This document shows positions 1 to 11,343 of a stretch of 64,000 nucleotides of DNA, piece after piece. The position numbers were made by a program, and so were the translations under genes. The stretch covers positions 1 through 64,000 of the forward strand of contig CAJNOI010000078.1 in NCBI GenBank assembly GCA_905250115.1, read 5' to 3'. The notes under the pieces are model-generated. The model was not told the DNA's origin. It saw only the letters and a list, made by a program, of their open reading frames with translations, and searched no databases. Source of the stretch: Adineta steineri (Eukaryota > Rotifera > Eurotatoria > Adinetida > Adinetidae). The first letter of the stretch is position 1, and the number at the start of each line of letters is the position of its first letter.

Positions 1-47
1 CGTTGATGATAAAGTTACATCAAGCTAAGATACACCAGATCAACAAC
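1..47 (+). repeat. 47-bp direct repeat, copy 1
   Basis: These 47 bases recur identically at 17093-17139, directly before the first N gap. The match is cut by the window edge on one side and by Ns on the other, so the true repeat may be longer. It looks like an assembly overlap or a tandem unit. Confidence 0.9.
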
Positions 48-170
48 CAACACAATAATTTATTTTGGTTCTATTTCTGAATTGAAGTCATTGTCTGTCT
101 TAGTTTGACAACAAAGTTGTAAACGATTATACTCATGCAACAGCTTTCGACATAAACCTCAATCATCTTA

Positions 171-240
171 AGGGTGGGTGTGGGTCCTAGGTGAATACGA
201 AACTCATACTGAGACCAAACCCCACTCCCACACTCTCAAA
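171..240. repeat. TGTGGG-like imperfect palindrome (a)
   Basis: A G-rich left arm (AGGGTGGGTGTGGGTC) is followed about 30 bases later by a C-rich right arm (CCCCACTCCCACACTC). The arms are roughly reverse complements. First of thirteen such units in the window. Confidence 0.7.
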
Positions 241-1026
241 ATACGTCATTAAAACGGCACAAGCGAACAATTATAGGATAGCACTTTGTGACAGCATGCC
301 TTATTCACTGGTATATATTTGGCTTGGAATGTCTGTCCGGATATTATAAGGTGCCTGAATCGAGTCCCGCGAAGAATCATGCTTTTCTCTGTACGATCAC
401 GTACGATCATTGACACTGCTAGTCTATACATTCTATATGTATCAGAGCTAATACTCTTAAGACTAAAATTAGGAACTTTACATAGTTTTAGACATGCATA
501 TAAGCAAAACAAAAATGTTGCAAATATTTTGATACGACTAGTATACAAGAATATAGCAGAAGTCTAGCATGCATATACCTTCAAAGTATCATCGTATCAC
601 TTTACATGATCGATCTCAGACATGGTTTTTGCATTTCTTCCTACTGATAGACTCATTATTCCAGAATATCTTAATTGAACATAATCGATTTTCTGTACGA
701 GAACCATTCGATCTTGCGTTCTATGAATCGCTGAACCTATACTCTCTTTTTGATACGCTCGCGTAGTCTTGAGAATGAGATAGAAGGGTGCTACTGAACG
801 GCAAACCATAGGTCTAACACGTCATAGACTAACTCAGCGATGATCTGTTTTAGACGACAATGGGTCAATATTTTTGCATGTAAAATTTATATTAGTCATG
901 TGTTCCTATGACATATTTTAACTTATGTTCGAAACTCGATTTTTCTTTCTGGATATCTTGAAAAATGACGGAATACTCACTCAAAACTTCGAAAGTTTTG
1001 ACAAGCTATTTTTTATTTAATTACAG

Positions 1027-4000
1027 CATTCAAGAAGCTTCGAGAACAATATCGACAATATCGTATTAACCGCATCATGAATCCATCAAAATCTTTCCCA
1101 ATTGAACATAGCTATATTAATTTAGCGATAGTGAAAGCCGAAGAACAACAGAAAAAAGAAAAGGAACTTCTTCATACTCAGCATCATAATACCATCATCG
1201 GTGCTTTTGAAGAGATTTATGGCATGAAAACTGCAATAGATATCAAGCATATTTTTGATAGATGTAAAAATCAAGAGAAACAAGTGCTTGTATTTGGACG
1301 AGCCGGTATCGGAAAATCAACATTTTCTCAATATATCGCTTATCAGTGGGCAACTGGTTCCTATTGGCCACAATATGAATTAGTCGCTTTGATTCCATTA
1401 CGTCGTTTAACAACCAGTCGGTATCCACCCGACAAGAGCCACTCTCTCATTGATCTCGTGAAAAAAGAAGTTTTTCAGGATGATTTATCTGAAAACGAAG
1501 AGAAACTCTTGAGAAAATGGTTTGATGCAAAAACGATTCTATGGATTTTGGATGGATATGATGAAATTGTACAAAATGTGCCAACACATCTGCAATTTTT
1601 ATTTGAACGACTACTGAAAACTCCACACCATATTTTAACATCTCGTCCATATATGAATACATTATCATATAATGTACAAATGGAAATTACTGGTTTTACA
1701 GATGAAAATATCGAAAAGTATGTCGAGCAGTTTTTTGATCAACTTAAAAATGATTTAATCGATACAACACTTCAAGCTCAAAAACTAGTGAGCTTCTTAA
1801 AAAGTAAACGTAGAATTTGGGGTATCGTTCATATACCAATAAATCTAGAACTTATGTGCAGTCTTTGGTGTGATACTGACTGGTTGGAAACAAAAACGCT
1901 GACAATGACAACTGTGTACGATAAAATGATTGAATGGCTTTGTCGACGATATTTACAAAAGCGAAATAATGAAGATTCACACCTGAGAAAAAATACTATT
2001 TATAAAACCTGCCATAAAGAATTGGCATTTTTAGAAATCTTGGCTTTCCATGGAATGCAGGAAAGTAGCGTAATTTTACGACCAAAATTACTCGAAAAAG
2101 TAGAGCATGAGACTGGAGTTTCCTTGGATGACCATCCACAATTACTCAACATCGGTATTTTAAAATCGTTTGATGACCGACCAGTTGGTACTGCTATCGA
2201 CGCAGAGAAAAACCATTATTTTGTCCATCTTAGTTTTCAAGAGTATTTTACAGCAAGATACATAGTAAATGCACTACATGGGGATGAAAATCAAAAGAAA
2301 AAAGCAATTGATTTCATCAAAAATCATAAGTATAATCAACGTTTTGAATTAGTGTTTATTTTTGCATCTGGCCTTCTCACTGACACCACTCGCCAACAGT
2401 CAATGAATTTATTCTGGGAAACACTGTTGGGAGAACCACTCGATCTCGTTGGTTTCAGGCATGCACAGATTGCCATTGCTTGCTTAGAAGAGGCCGGGTG
2501 CGACAGACAGATTCCACACTTTCGAGAGTTGATGAGTTTAATCATCCAATGGATTAAATATCATGTATCTGCGGACCAAAAAAAGTCAAACAACCGATTC
2601 ATTGAGTTATTACAAAGAAGTCCGTTATTAGTAGATCAATCGGAAATACATGACAAATTCATAGAGTGGTATAAAGACAAAGATCGGACTATTAGCCAGA
2701 AGGCATCTTCATTCGTTTCTGATTTGCCGATTTCCAATCGATACACAGACTTGATTCAGTTACATCTAACAGCACTTACTGCTGAAAATATACAAGTTGA
2801 CTGGAGTGTATTTAAAGCTTTCAAGAAAATGGCTGACAAAGCAGTAACCGATGACGTTCTCGATGAATGCGTGAATGTACTTAGTCACACGGATGAAAGC
2901 GTCAAAAAGAGTACGTGTGAAGCTCTCGGTCGAATGGGTGCAAAAGCAGCAATCGATGACGTGGTCAAAGGACTCGTGAATCTACTTGATCAAATGGATG
3001 AAAGCGTCAAAGAGAGTGCGTGCGAAGCTCTCGGTCGAATAGGTGAAAAAGCAGCAACCGAGAAAGTCATTAATAAACTCCTGATTCTACTTGGTAATAA
3101 GGATGAACGCGTCAGACACCACGCGTTCAAAGCTCTTGAGAATATGGGTGAAAAAGTAGCGACTGATCAAGTTATTAATAGACTCCTCATTCTGCTCGAT
3201 GATACCAGTGATGACGTCAAAGGAAGTGCGTGCGTAGCTCTCGGAAAAATGAGTGAAAAAGCAGCAACCGATGAAGTAATTCATAGACTTCTCATTCTAG
3301 TTGGTAATACGAATGATAGCGGCAGACACTGTGCACGCGAAGCGCTGAGGAATATAGATGAAAATGCAGCAACTAATAAAGTGATTAATGAACTCATCTT
3401 TCAACTTCGTGATAGAAATGATCGCGTTACAAGTTGGGCGTGGGATGATCATTTTACAAGTTTGGCGAGGGATGATCTCGTAGAACTAGATGAAAGAGCA
3501 ACAACCAATAAAGCCATTGATAGACTCCTGACTCTACTTGATCAACGAGATGATTATGCCAAACGTCAAGCACGTGACACCCTCGCGTATATGCGTCGAA
3601 ACGAAGCAAACAATGAAGTGATTGATAACCTTATCATTATACTGGATGATACGAATGGATACATCAGACGTTGTGCATGCGAAGCATTTGGGAACATGGG
3701 TGCGAAAGCAGCAACAGATGAAGTAATTAATAAACTCATCACTCTACTGGATGATACAGATCATGGTATCAGAAGAAGCGCGTGCGAAGTTCTCGGTAAA
3801 ATGGGCGAAAAAGCAGAAACAGATGAATTGATTAATAAAGTCATCATTCTTTTGGGTGATACGAATCATGATGTCAGAAGAACTGCATGCGAAGTTCTCC
3901 GTAAAATGGGTGAAGAAGCAGCAACCAATGAAGCCATTAATAAACTCATTAATCTGCTTGGTGATAGTGATCATAACGTCAAGCACACTGCGTATGAAAC

Positions 4001-5786
4001 TCTCTTTGAAATGAGTGAAAAAGCGGCAACTGCTGAAGTGACTAATAAACTCTCTATTCGACTAGATGATACGAACGATCGTGTCCAAAGCAGTGCGTGC
4101 GAACTTCTCGTTAGAATTAGTGAAAGGTCAAAAAGTAATGAAGTTATTAATGAGCTCATCATTCTACTAGATAATCCGGATGCGAGGATCAGAACCGGTG
4201 CGTGCAAATTTTTCTCTAGAATGGGTGAAAAAGTAGCAACGGGTGAAGTGATTAATAAACTCATCATTCTACTTGATGATTTTAATGAAAAAGTCAAAAG
4301 AGGTGCGTGCGAAGCTCTCGGTACCATGGGTGAAAAAACAGCAACCAATGAAGTGATTACGAAACTCAGCATTCTACTGGTTGATTCGAATGTGAAGGTC
4401 AGAAAGAGTGCATGCGAAGCTCTCGGTAAAATGGGTAAAGAAGCAGCAACCAATGAAGTCATTAATAAACTCTTCATTCTGTTTCGTGATGTCGATTATA
4501 ATGTCAGGTACAGCGCGGGTGTAACTTTAGGTAGACTGGGTGAACATGCGGCAGCCATTGAAATGATTAATAAACTCAGCATTCTACTGGATGATTCGAA
4601 TGTGGAGATCAGAAAGACTGCATGCGAAGCTCTCGGTAAGATGGGTGAAAAAGCAGCAACCAATGAGGTCATTAATAAACTCGTCATTCTGTTTGGCGAT
4701 CTCAATAGTACCGTCAGGTGGAGCGCGTATGCAGCTTTTCGGAATATGGGTAAAAACGCAGCAACCCATGAAGTTATTAATAGACTCAGCTTTCTGCTTG
4801 ATGATGAAGACCATGGCGTCAGATGGAGTGCATTTAACGCTTTGGGTGATATAGGTGAAAAAGCAGCAAGTAGTGAAGTCATTAATAAACTCGTCATTCT
4901 ACTAGATGCTACGAATGGTAGCATCAGAAGCAGTGCGTGTGAAGCTCTCAGCAAAATGACTGAAAAAGCAGCAACCAGTGAAATGGTTAATAAAGTTGTG
5001 ATTCTACTAGGTGACACGGATAGTAGCGTCAGAGAGGAAGCATGTAAAGCTCTCGGTCGAATGGGTGAAAAAGCAGCGACTGATGAAGTGATTGATAAAT
5101 TCATTATTCTACTTCGTGATACGTATACTAGGGTCAGAAAGGAAGCATGTACAGCTCTCGGTAAGATGGGTGAAAAGGCAGGAACGAAAAAGGTGATTGA
5201 TAGTCTCATCATTCTGCTTAATGATTGGGACGATGACGTCAAAAAGAGTGCGATTGAAATTTTGAGTGAAATAGGTGAAAAAGCTGCGAAGAATGCCGTG
5301 ATTATGGCGCTCATCACTGTAATCGATAGTGGGTATGGTTCGTACACAAAGAATGCGAGTAAAGCTCTCTGTAAAATGGGTAAAACATCAGCACCCGATG
5401 AAGTGATAGGAATGTTGTTAGACGCGTATTTAAATGGTGGTAGAGTTAAGTTCGAAGCAGACTCGATGATTGGAGAGATTTTGGGGGCGTTATCATCTAT
5501 GTCAGATTTAAAAGACGACACAGTTCGCAAACTTTCGAAGTATGCTGACCAGTCTACGTTGTGGCCATCGATAAAAGTTTCTCCAGAACAATTCATCGTA
5601 GCTTTTTTGAAAACAAAAATTTCATTTTGGTGCCGCATTATTAGAATGGTTTTCACTATGCATGGGTATGGCTTTACAGTGACTGGAAACAGCGTTGTAT
5701 TATTTGGCCTTCAAGAACCAGTTGAGCTATCACTTCCAAACGAAGAACTTGGTAAACAGCTGGTGCAGTATTTCATTGATCGGTAA
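1027..5786 (+). CDS. NACHT NTPase with about 24 HEAT-type repeats (NLR-like)
   Basis: Likely a STAND-class sensor NTPase. From the ATG at 1077 the frame gives 1569 aa. The same frame stays open back to a splice acceptor at 1026, adding residues FKKLREQYRQYRINRI, so this is probably an internal or last exon with an upstream exon I cannot place. Walker A is GRAGIGKST (residues 74-82), Walker B is ILWILDGYDE (154-163), and a sensor-like ILTSRPY follows (186-192). A helical linker follows, with YFVHLSFQEYFTARY as the usual NACHT winged-helix signature. Residues about 590-1440 are tandem 35-aa repeats, core VINKLIILLDD...ACEALGKMGEKAAT. They are repeated at DNA level as well, with a 105-bp period. 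A non-repeat C-terminal tail of about 120 aa ends in a stop at 5784-5786. No caspase-recruitment or death domain is visible. Function in defence is inferred from the architecture only. Confidence 0.88.
2860..5400 (+). repeat. 105-bp coding tandem repeats (HEAT array)
   Basis: About 24 units of about 105 bp, each encoding one 35-aa HEAT-like helix pair. Neighbouring units share long near-identical blocks such as GAAAAAGCAGCAACCAATGA, which suggests recent unit duplication or homogenisation. One or two units near 3420-3500 are irregular. Confidence 0.85.
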
Positions 5787-6188
5787 GACGAATCATTGCA
5801 AAAGTATGGATGAGTGAGGGAATAAACTATTGCTACAAAGAATGCATGATTAGGCGATTTATATGATTTTGTCGGTAGACTCGACCATACGACAGTTAGT
5901 CTCTTGATTCTGCTAGGATATGTAGGACACACATATAGAAAGTGATGCTCTGCAGGAGGGTAAGTGTGGGTGTGAATGTTAGAGAAGAAGATACAGCCAC
6001 ATTCAGACCCACACCCTCATCCACATCCACACTCAGCCCTCAAGGTGCTGCTCTTCACCTGGGCACAGGTTCGGTAAAGTACCACTTTTTTTTAGAGCGT
6101 AGGCCTTTCGGAGAACTGCAGAAATTTGTAAAATAAAATATTTTGAAAAGGCCGCTCTAAAATCAAAAAACGTACAGGAATTGTACAC
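5787..6188. other. Intergenic spacer with palindromes
   Basis: No gene is seen. The spacer contains TGTGGG-like palindrome (b) and an imperfect inverted repeat. In that repeat TTTTAGAGCG..GGCCTTTC (about 6089-6109) is mirrored by GAAAAGGCCGCTCTAAAA (about 6145-6162). Confidence 0.5.
5957..6046. repeat. TGTGGG-like imperfect palindrome (b)
   Basis: The left arm is GAGGGTAAGTGTGGGTGTGA. The right arm has CACACCC and CCACATCCACACTCAG, ending in CCCTCAAGG. A CACCCTCA-like right terminus recurs in several other units. Confidence 0.7.
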
Positions 6189-7157
6189 TACCCAGTGAAA
6201 AATGACCATGAAAAAAAACGGTATAGAACACGTTCCAAAAAAAAAGTCAGCTTTTTTTAAGAAAAAAAAGCGTTCCACAAAATTTGGAACGTGTTCCAAC
6301 ATGGAACGGTCAAGAACACATTCCACTGTTTCTGGAACGGCCAAGAACACATTCTACTGTTTCTGGAACGCCTTTTTTCAAGAAAAAACGAACGTTTATT
6401 TTTCTGGAAAGCGTTCCCGATAATTATCATCTACATGCACATTCTCTACATAATCTTCAAAGAGAAGTAAGTACAAGATTCGTCGACAGACCTCTTCCAA
6501 TGCAACTTTACGAGCTCTATCCAATGGCATGCTCAGATTTTTTGTAGCTTAAACTATAGAAATTATGACATGAAATATTTTTTTTGAAAATTGAGATTGT
6601 CTGCTGGGAAGTACAACCTATCGAATGTTCTTCCATTTTTTATGTTAATTTTAATATATCGTACTTCAGCATAGGCAGTTTTGAACCAAAACTGGCGTTA
6701 AATTTAGATGAAAGTGTTCCATAATTTAGAGAACGGCGATGGATTCATTCTACTCTTGTTAGGAATAGTATTTGGTTATCTGGAATGCATTTATCAGTTC
6801 AAAGAATTCGTTCGCAGACGTTTTTATAAGGAACGTTAAAGAAAACGATCTCATTTTAATGGAATCCAATTCTAATCGTTCCAAGAAAGAATGATAAAAA
6901 ACTCATTTCACTAGGTTTTAGAACGGGCTAGAACGCTTTCTGATCAGTCGAAGAACGATTTTTGAATCGAGAAGAAAGCGTTCTATAATAATATGGAACG
7001 GCAAAGAATGCGTTCCACTAAATAATAAATATTTTTTTGCCATTAATGAATGCTTTCGTTAAACTGCAGAAAGCGTTTTCCTAATGCAGGACCAGTTTCC
7101 ATGTTTTTACGAATGCGTTTTCTACCGTTTTTTTTCATGGTCATTTTTCACTGGGTA
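6189..7157. mobile_element. Non-autonomous DNA transposon (MITE), TA-flanked
   Basis: Perfect 35-bp inverted terminal repeats lie at 6189-6223 and 7123-7157. If the outer TA is the target-site duplication, as in Tc1/mariner elements, the element is 6191-7155 and its ends read CCCAGTGAAAAATGACCATG. The interior has no transposase frame. It is full of GGAACG/CGTTCC motifs, including a 31-bp tandem duplication at 6303-6333 and 6334-6364. Superfamily assignment rests only on the TA flank and the CAGTG near the tip. The perfect ends suggest recent insertion. Confidence 0.88.
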
Positions 7158-8096
7158 GGACATCCTCTCTTATTTGATGGAATTCCACCACAAAGAGAGA
7201 GAGTTTGTCGCCGCACCGAGTACAACGGTAAAATGATGAAGGAAAGACAGTTTTCGCTACGGTTTCCATTCGGTAGACTAGAGATGAAACTGGACAAACT
7301 TTTTGTGACCAGTTCGGTGTGGGCGGTATTTAAACAACGGGTTTTCAAGCATTTACATAAGATATTTTTATTTAGAACGCGAGTACCAGAGCCTTTCCGT
7401 CGCAATCGTGACATATCCAGAATTATTACTTACTTTAAAGATTTGAATGACACCGTTGATGAAGATGGTCTCCCGACACTTGCATCATTCGTCCGCTTAG
7501 GTCTTATCAAGAAATCCGATCAATTGACCTGCAGTGCTCCATATTCGCGCGGCGAAGTAAACAATGGAAAACATTTCCGTTGCAAAATTATCGAGAAGGA
7601 TAGGACATATTATCTTAGATCAGGAGACATCGAAAAACCTACCCCTCGTGAATTTCTTGACCAACTGCTGAATGAGCATGGCGGGTCTATTAAAGACCTT
7701 CATCATCCGTGGCAGTATTTTTGCAAGAGCGATGACAACATGAAAGAAGATCTACATAGTCAGTTTCTAACCAAAGACACAGCCATGCGGGACCTACTAT
7801 CGGAAAACCTGCTCAAAGCGCCGTCACCTATATGGAAAATCTACACTGTGTTCAATCGTGAAACTCATCATTTTGAATTTCACTGTATCTCGAATAAAAG
7901 TCGCAACGAGTTTTCAGAAGATGACCTCAACGACTGTGAAGAGCTGCTTTATAGTCCTTTTGTTCAAATTGACAAAGTACCGAAAACCGCAGAAGATGAA
8001 GTGAAATTTGAGCGACTGGAATTTAATAATATCACGCCAGGAAGCGCCATGTATACGGTGCTCAACAAAATAGAAGATAATATATGTTTCTCGTAA
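7158..8096 (+). CDS. Unrecognised protein exon next to the MITE
   Basis: An open frame runs to the TAA at 8094-8096. The longest version starts at 7050 inside the MITE, whose right end would encode FFFMVIFHWVG, so that start is almost certainly not original. The first ATG beyond the element is 7233, which gives 287 aa. From about 7380 the protein reads like a real soluble domain (RNRDISRIITYFKDLNDTVD..., FHCISNKSRNEFSEDDLNDCEELL). It has mixed charge and no membrane segment or signal peptide. I recognise no family. It could be the last exon of a gene whose 5' part was separated by the MITE. A possible donor at 8093 does not match the phase of the exon at 9915. Confidence 0.5.
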   Translation, partial: GHPLLFDGIPPQRERVCRRTEYNGKMMKERQFSLRFPFGRLEMKLDKLFVTSSVWAVFKQRVFKHLHKIFLFRTRVPEPFRRNRDISRIITYFKDLNDTVDEDGLPTLASFVRLGLIKKSDQLTCSAPYSRGEVNNGKHFRCKIIEKDRTYYLRSGDIEKPTPREFLDQLLNEHGGSIKDLHHPWQYFCKSDDNMKEDLHSQFLTKDTAMRDLLSENLLKAPSPIWKIYTVFNRETHHFEFHCISNKSRNEFSEDDLNDCEELLYSPFVQIDKVPKTAEDEVKFERLEFNNITPGSAMYTVLNKIEDNICFS

Positions 8097-9914
8097 ACTT
8101 ATTCAAAGATATTCCTAACATAAAACATGACGACAGACATTGGAAAATCAAACAAACACAGTTACTCATTGAATACATTTTCCGTTCTCAAAAAAGATTT
8201 CTTTTTTATAGACAGATTGAGCTGAAGCGTTTGCCATTGATCAATGTCTACCCATAAGTGGATTAATCGGAGTTATAATAGTTATACTTTTTCTTAAACG
8301 TTGCCAAATAATCTCATCAGACAAGGACAGATACTAGTACAAGCTTTTTATCAGACCTTGGGAAGCCGATAGTTGATACGGACTGAATGTGGTGTCAATG
8401 AAAGCTCCGAAACAGTTTCATGTCAAAAATGATTACTAATCCCAATTTTACCTGTTAATTTAAGTGCGTGATGAGAAACTACTTCAGATCTCCAAAGTAC
8501 CTTATCATATTCATTATTTTCTGGTCTCACAATCTGGCAAAGCGGCTTACTTCCTCACTGTTGGAGTAAGCGACGCGCCACGAGTTTCAGTAAAAAATTA
8601 GCGTCTCCTTTTAAAATAAGAGATATAAATTAGTATCATTATTGTCCAAAATCCTAGATTATTTATTATGAGTTCAACAGTTTTTGATGGAGATAATCTT
8701 TCTAGCATTGCAAAGTTTTCTTCACGCTTGTAAATTTTAAAAAGATGAGATAACCAAAAAAGGTTTTTATTTGCTAACTTCTAGTGTCAAAATGAATCTA
8801 GACTATTGTCTATAGCGAAATAAGACAGACAGTAAATGTTTCTTTAATATCTCGAAAACGGAAGTACTTTGCGACTTCTGTTTTTCACCATTTGAAAGAG
8901 CGGTATGGGGCAAGTGAAATCATGTCAAAATCTAGTAGTTCAAAAACTCACCAATACAATGAGTTTTTGCTTGACATTTTATGTAAGATAGTACGAAAAT
9001 ACTCTCTATTGAATTTAGAATTCTAATATGCCTATTCGATACAGCAAATTGTTCTCTGCCCATTTACACAAAGGTGAACTCTATCATTTCTTCTGTTCGG
9101 AACCTGTACGCATTTTCTCAAAAATTCCAATTTTACCCATATGACCTTGGATATACTTTAAGGGAACACCTAGTATTCCCCTGGCAAAAATTTTGTTTGT
9201 AGATTTTTTCTTATATGAAGGTGTATCAAGGTCCCCTTTAGGTGTCCTATAAAATCGGAACCGTCCGAGATCAAGAAATCATTGCAAAACCGGGGTTTTG
9301 GCAATAAAGTATGCGACAAAAAGTTCTTTTTGATCTTTTACGTTATTTCGAAAGGTATTTCATCGAAATTTTTGGTGCGTTTTTATAGATAACTGATAAA
9401 TAACAATAAACTACTTAATCAGAATTGACCTTAGATTCATGTTCTTCGTTTTGATCTGAGTTAACTAAGTTTTTACAGAGAATTCGTTAATTAGCCGTAA
9501 TGAGTTAATTAATTAATTTAGTTTGACATGAAATTCGAATTCTCTATCCTTGTATATCCCTTTTCTAATGTTGTAGAAAATCGGTTTCACTGATTAACGA
9601 ATGATTAATGTCTATGTAATTAGCTGATTAATTAATTAATATCGACATCCGATTCGAATTCTTCATGCAAAAATACGCTGTGCACCAGAAAATCAGTAAA
9701 ACTACGCAAATAGAAGCAGAAAAAGAAAATGTTTCTACAAGTTCTTTTTATTTCATAGTTTAAGGGTAGGTGTGGGTGTGAGCCTTGTTCTTATTTCACA
9801 TCCACAATGGTACCCTCTATCACACCCACCCCACCCCCCACACTCAACAAACTTCTCATTAAATCATCACGTTTATCTTGCATAATTTTATGACTGCCTA
9901 ATCTTTTCACTTAG
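8097..9914. other. AT-rich spacer or intron
   Basis: No exon is supported. It contains a degenerate tandem duplication of about 60 bp (9485-9543 and 9603-9661). Both copies carry TTAATTAATTAAT and end in ATTCGAATTC. It also contains TGTGGG-like palindrome (c). Part of it may be intron upstream of the 9915 exon. Confidence 0.4.
9762..9847. repeat. TGTGGG-like imperfect palindrome (c)
   Basis: Left arm AAGGGTAGGTGTGGGTGTGA; right arm CACACCCACCCCACC followed by CCCACACTCAAC. The two arms are about 45 bases apart. Confidence 0.75.
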
Positions 9915-10237
9915 AACCTCCAGAATTTGCTGCACCTGGCACGTGCAAGGCACTTACTTGTGGCGGTCGTCCTTGTGCCAAGTGTCACAAGTGTCGTGAT
10001 TGGCATTTCATTGGTAATCAAGACGAGTGGAATTTAGTCCGCAACCCGGAAAATTGGAAAAAGGTAGATGAAGATCGTTGGAATTGTGAGGGCTTAGAGC
10101 TTTTTACGAAACGTGATGGTGCGACCTGTAATGTTGCTGATCCTGATCGTCATTTTTATACTGAGCATCGTGAAGTTAATGATGATCATGATCGTCATTT
10201 TGATACTGCTCATCTGTGTTTATGTGAAAAGCACTAA
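9915..10237 (+). CDS. Orphan cysteine-rich terminal exon
   Basis: After an acceptor (TTTTCACTTAG, ending 9914), a phase-1 frame encodes about 107 residues to the TAA at 10235-10237. It has no usable ATG near its start, so it reads as a last exon. It contains CKALTCGGRPCAKCHKCRDW, then WNLVRNPENWKKVD with spaced tryptophans, then two RHF-type His/Asp segments (DPDRHFYTEH, DHDRHFDTAH) and a final CLCEK. The Cys spacing suggests a zinc-binding or disulfide module. I recognise no named family. The preceding exon is not found, and the ORF ending at 8096 has no donor in matching phase. Confidence 0.6.
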
Positions 10238-11223
10238 CCTTCTTTATCGGAATGATGAAAGTTCCATTTTCGAACATTCATTCTATTGTACGAAGATTTA
10301 TAATTAAATAAAAACGAAGAGTTAACGAAGAAAGATTTCATCTGTAGCAGGAGTTAGAGCGCATGTGAGCGTCTAGAACTGTTTGTAGTATAAGTCGGCT
10401 GTGTATAGTTTGCGCTTTTAGTTAATAAGAATTAAAAAACTGATAAATGAATGCGTAGAAGTATGTAAAACTATTTTTAATAATTTTAACATATTAAATC
10501 CTATGAAGTAGTACATAACAGAGTGATAGAAAATGAAAATGACACAAAGCTAACAACATATTGTGCCTGTTGGAAATTCTTTCGAGGCAATGAAAGCTGT
10601 GATTTATGTTTTATTATTCATTAGAGGTGATTTATTGATGTGATCGTAGTGGAATAAATGAATTTATTGAAATATAGTTACATAAGGCAAAGTATTTGTG
10701 TAGAGAAACACTATGAAAGATTGTTTTTATTTTTGCATTAAGAGAACGTGGTAGCTATTGAGTGTACTTTCGAAAAAAGTATTTATCCTTATTTATCGAT
10801 AGGGTTTATTAAATATTTCTATGAAGAAGTAAACGATGATTTGACATGGTTACAAAAAAGTACTTCATTTTGCGGTAACTTATTCTTATTGTGTTGTAAA
10901 AAAGTAATCGACATCGGTGATGAAAGTTATGCAGTACTGATTTTCGCAAGTGACTTTCAGCAAATACCAAAAGTGGTTGTTTGGTTTGTTTTTCGATGAA
11001 ATCAAATTGAGCTTTGGTCAATATTCAATAATTCAGTTTTGTGAAAGTAAAATCCAACAAACACACAACTTATGGGAATTAGGAGTTGTTTTTAATCATA
11101 TAAATTCATGCTGGCCTCTCAGCAGTGTGTAACTGCAAACTTATAGAATTTCTGGGTTTAGGTAAGAGTTCGGATGTGGGTGCGGGTATTCTATTGTTTC
11201 AACACCCACACTAATATCCTGGC
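10238..11223. other. Spacer
   Basis: AT-rich sequence without a convincing exon or RNA gene. It contains TGTGGG-like palindrome (d) near its right end. Confidence 0.4.
11161..11220. repeat. TGTGGG-like imperfect palindrome (d)
   Basis: Left arm GGATGTGGGTGCGGGT, right arm AACACCCACACTAATATCC. The loop is only about 14 bases, the shortest in the set. Confidence 0.65.
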
Positions 11224-11343
11224 GATCAAATGCCCTAGCGAGCAACTGTCCGACGAGCAAGTGTCCATACGAGTAACTGTCCATGCGAGCAAATGTCCGC
11301 GCGCAACAGTCCTGCGAGCAACTGCCCTGCGAGCAACTGTCCG
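11224..11343 (+). repeat. 16-bp minisatellite, about 7 units
   Basis: Head-to-tail units with consensus CGAGCAACTGTCCATG and small substitutions or 2-3 bp deletions. It directly abuts palindrome (d). Confidence 0.85.

Larger units (their letters stand above)
1..1026. other. Non-coding region upstream of the NACHT gene
   Basis: I see no convincing exon. A pyrimidine-rich stretch ending in TTACAG at 1021-1026 is a good splice acceptor for the NACHT exon, so part of this region is probably intron of that gene. It also holds one TGTGGG-like palindrome (171-240). Short open frames here lack protein-like composition. Confidence 0.5.

Noticed and set aside
3971-5656. Long open frames on the minus strand (168 and 386 aa) opposite the HEAT array
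   Set aside because: They follow the 105-bp repeat of the sense gene, so lack of stops is inherited from unit to unit. The peptide is a monotonous ITSLVAAFSPILPRASHA-type repeat with no signal of an independent gene.
6033-6547. Several short open frames in the left part of the MITE
   Set aside because: They read the terminal repeat and GGAACG motifs, and none resembles a transposase.
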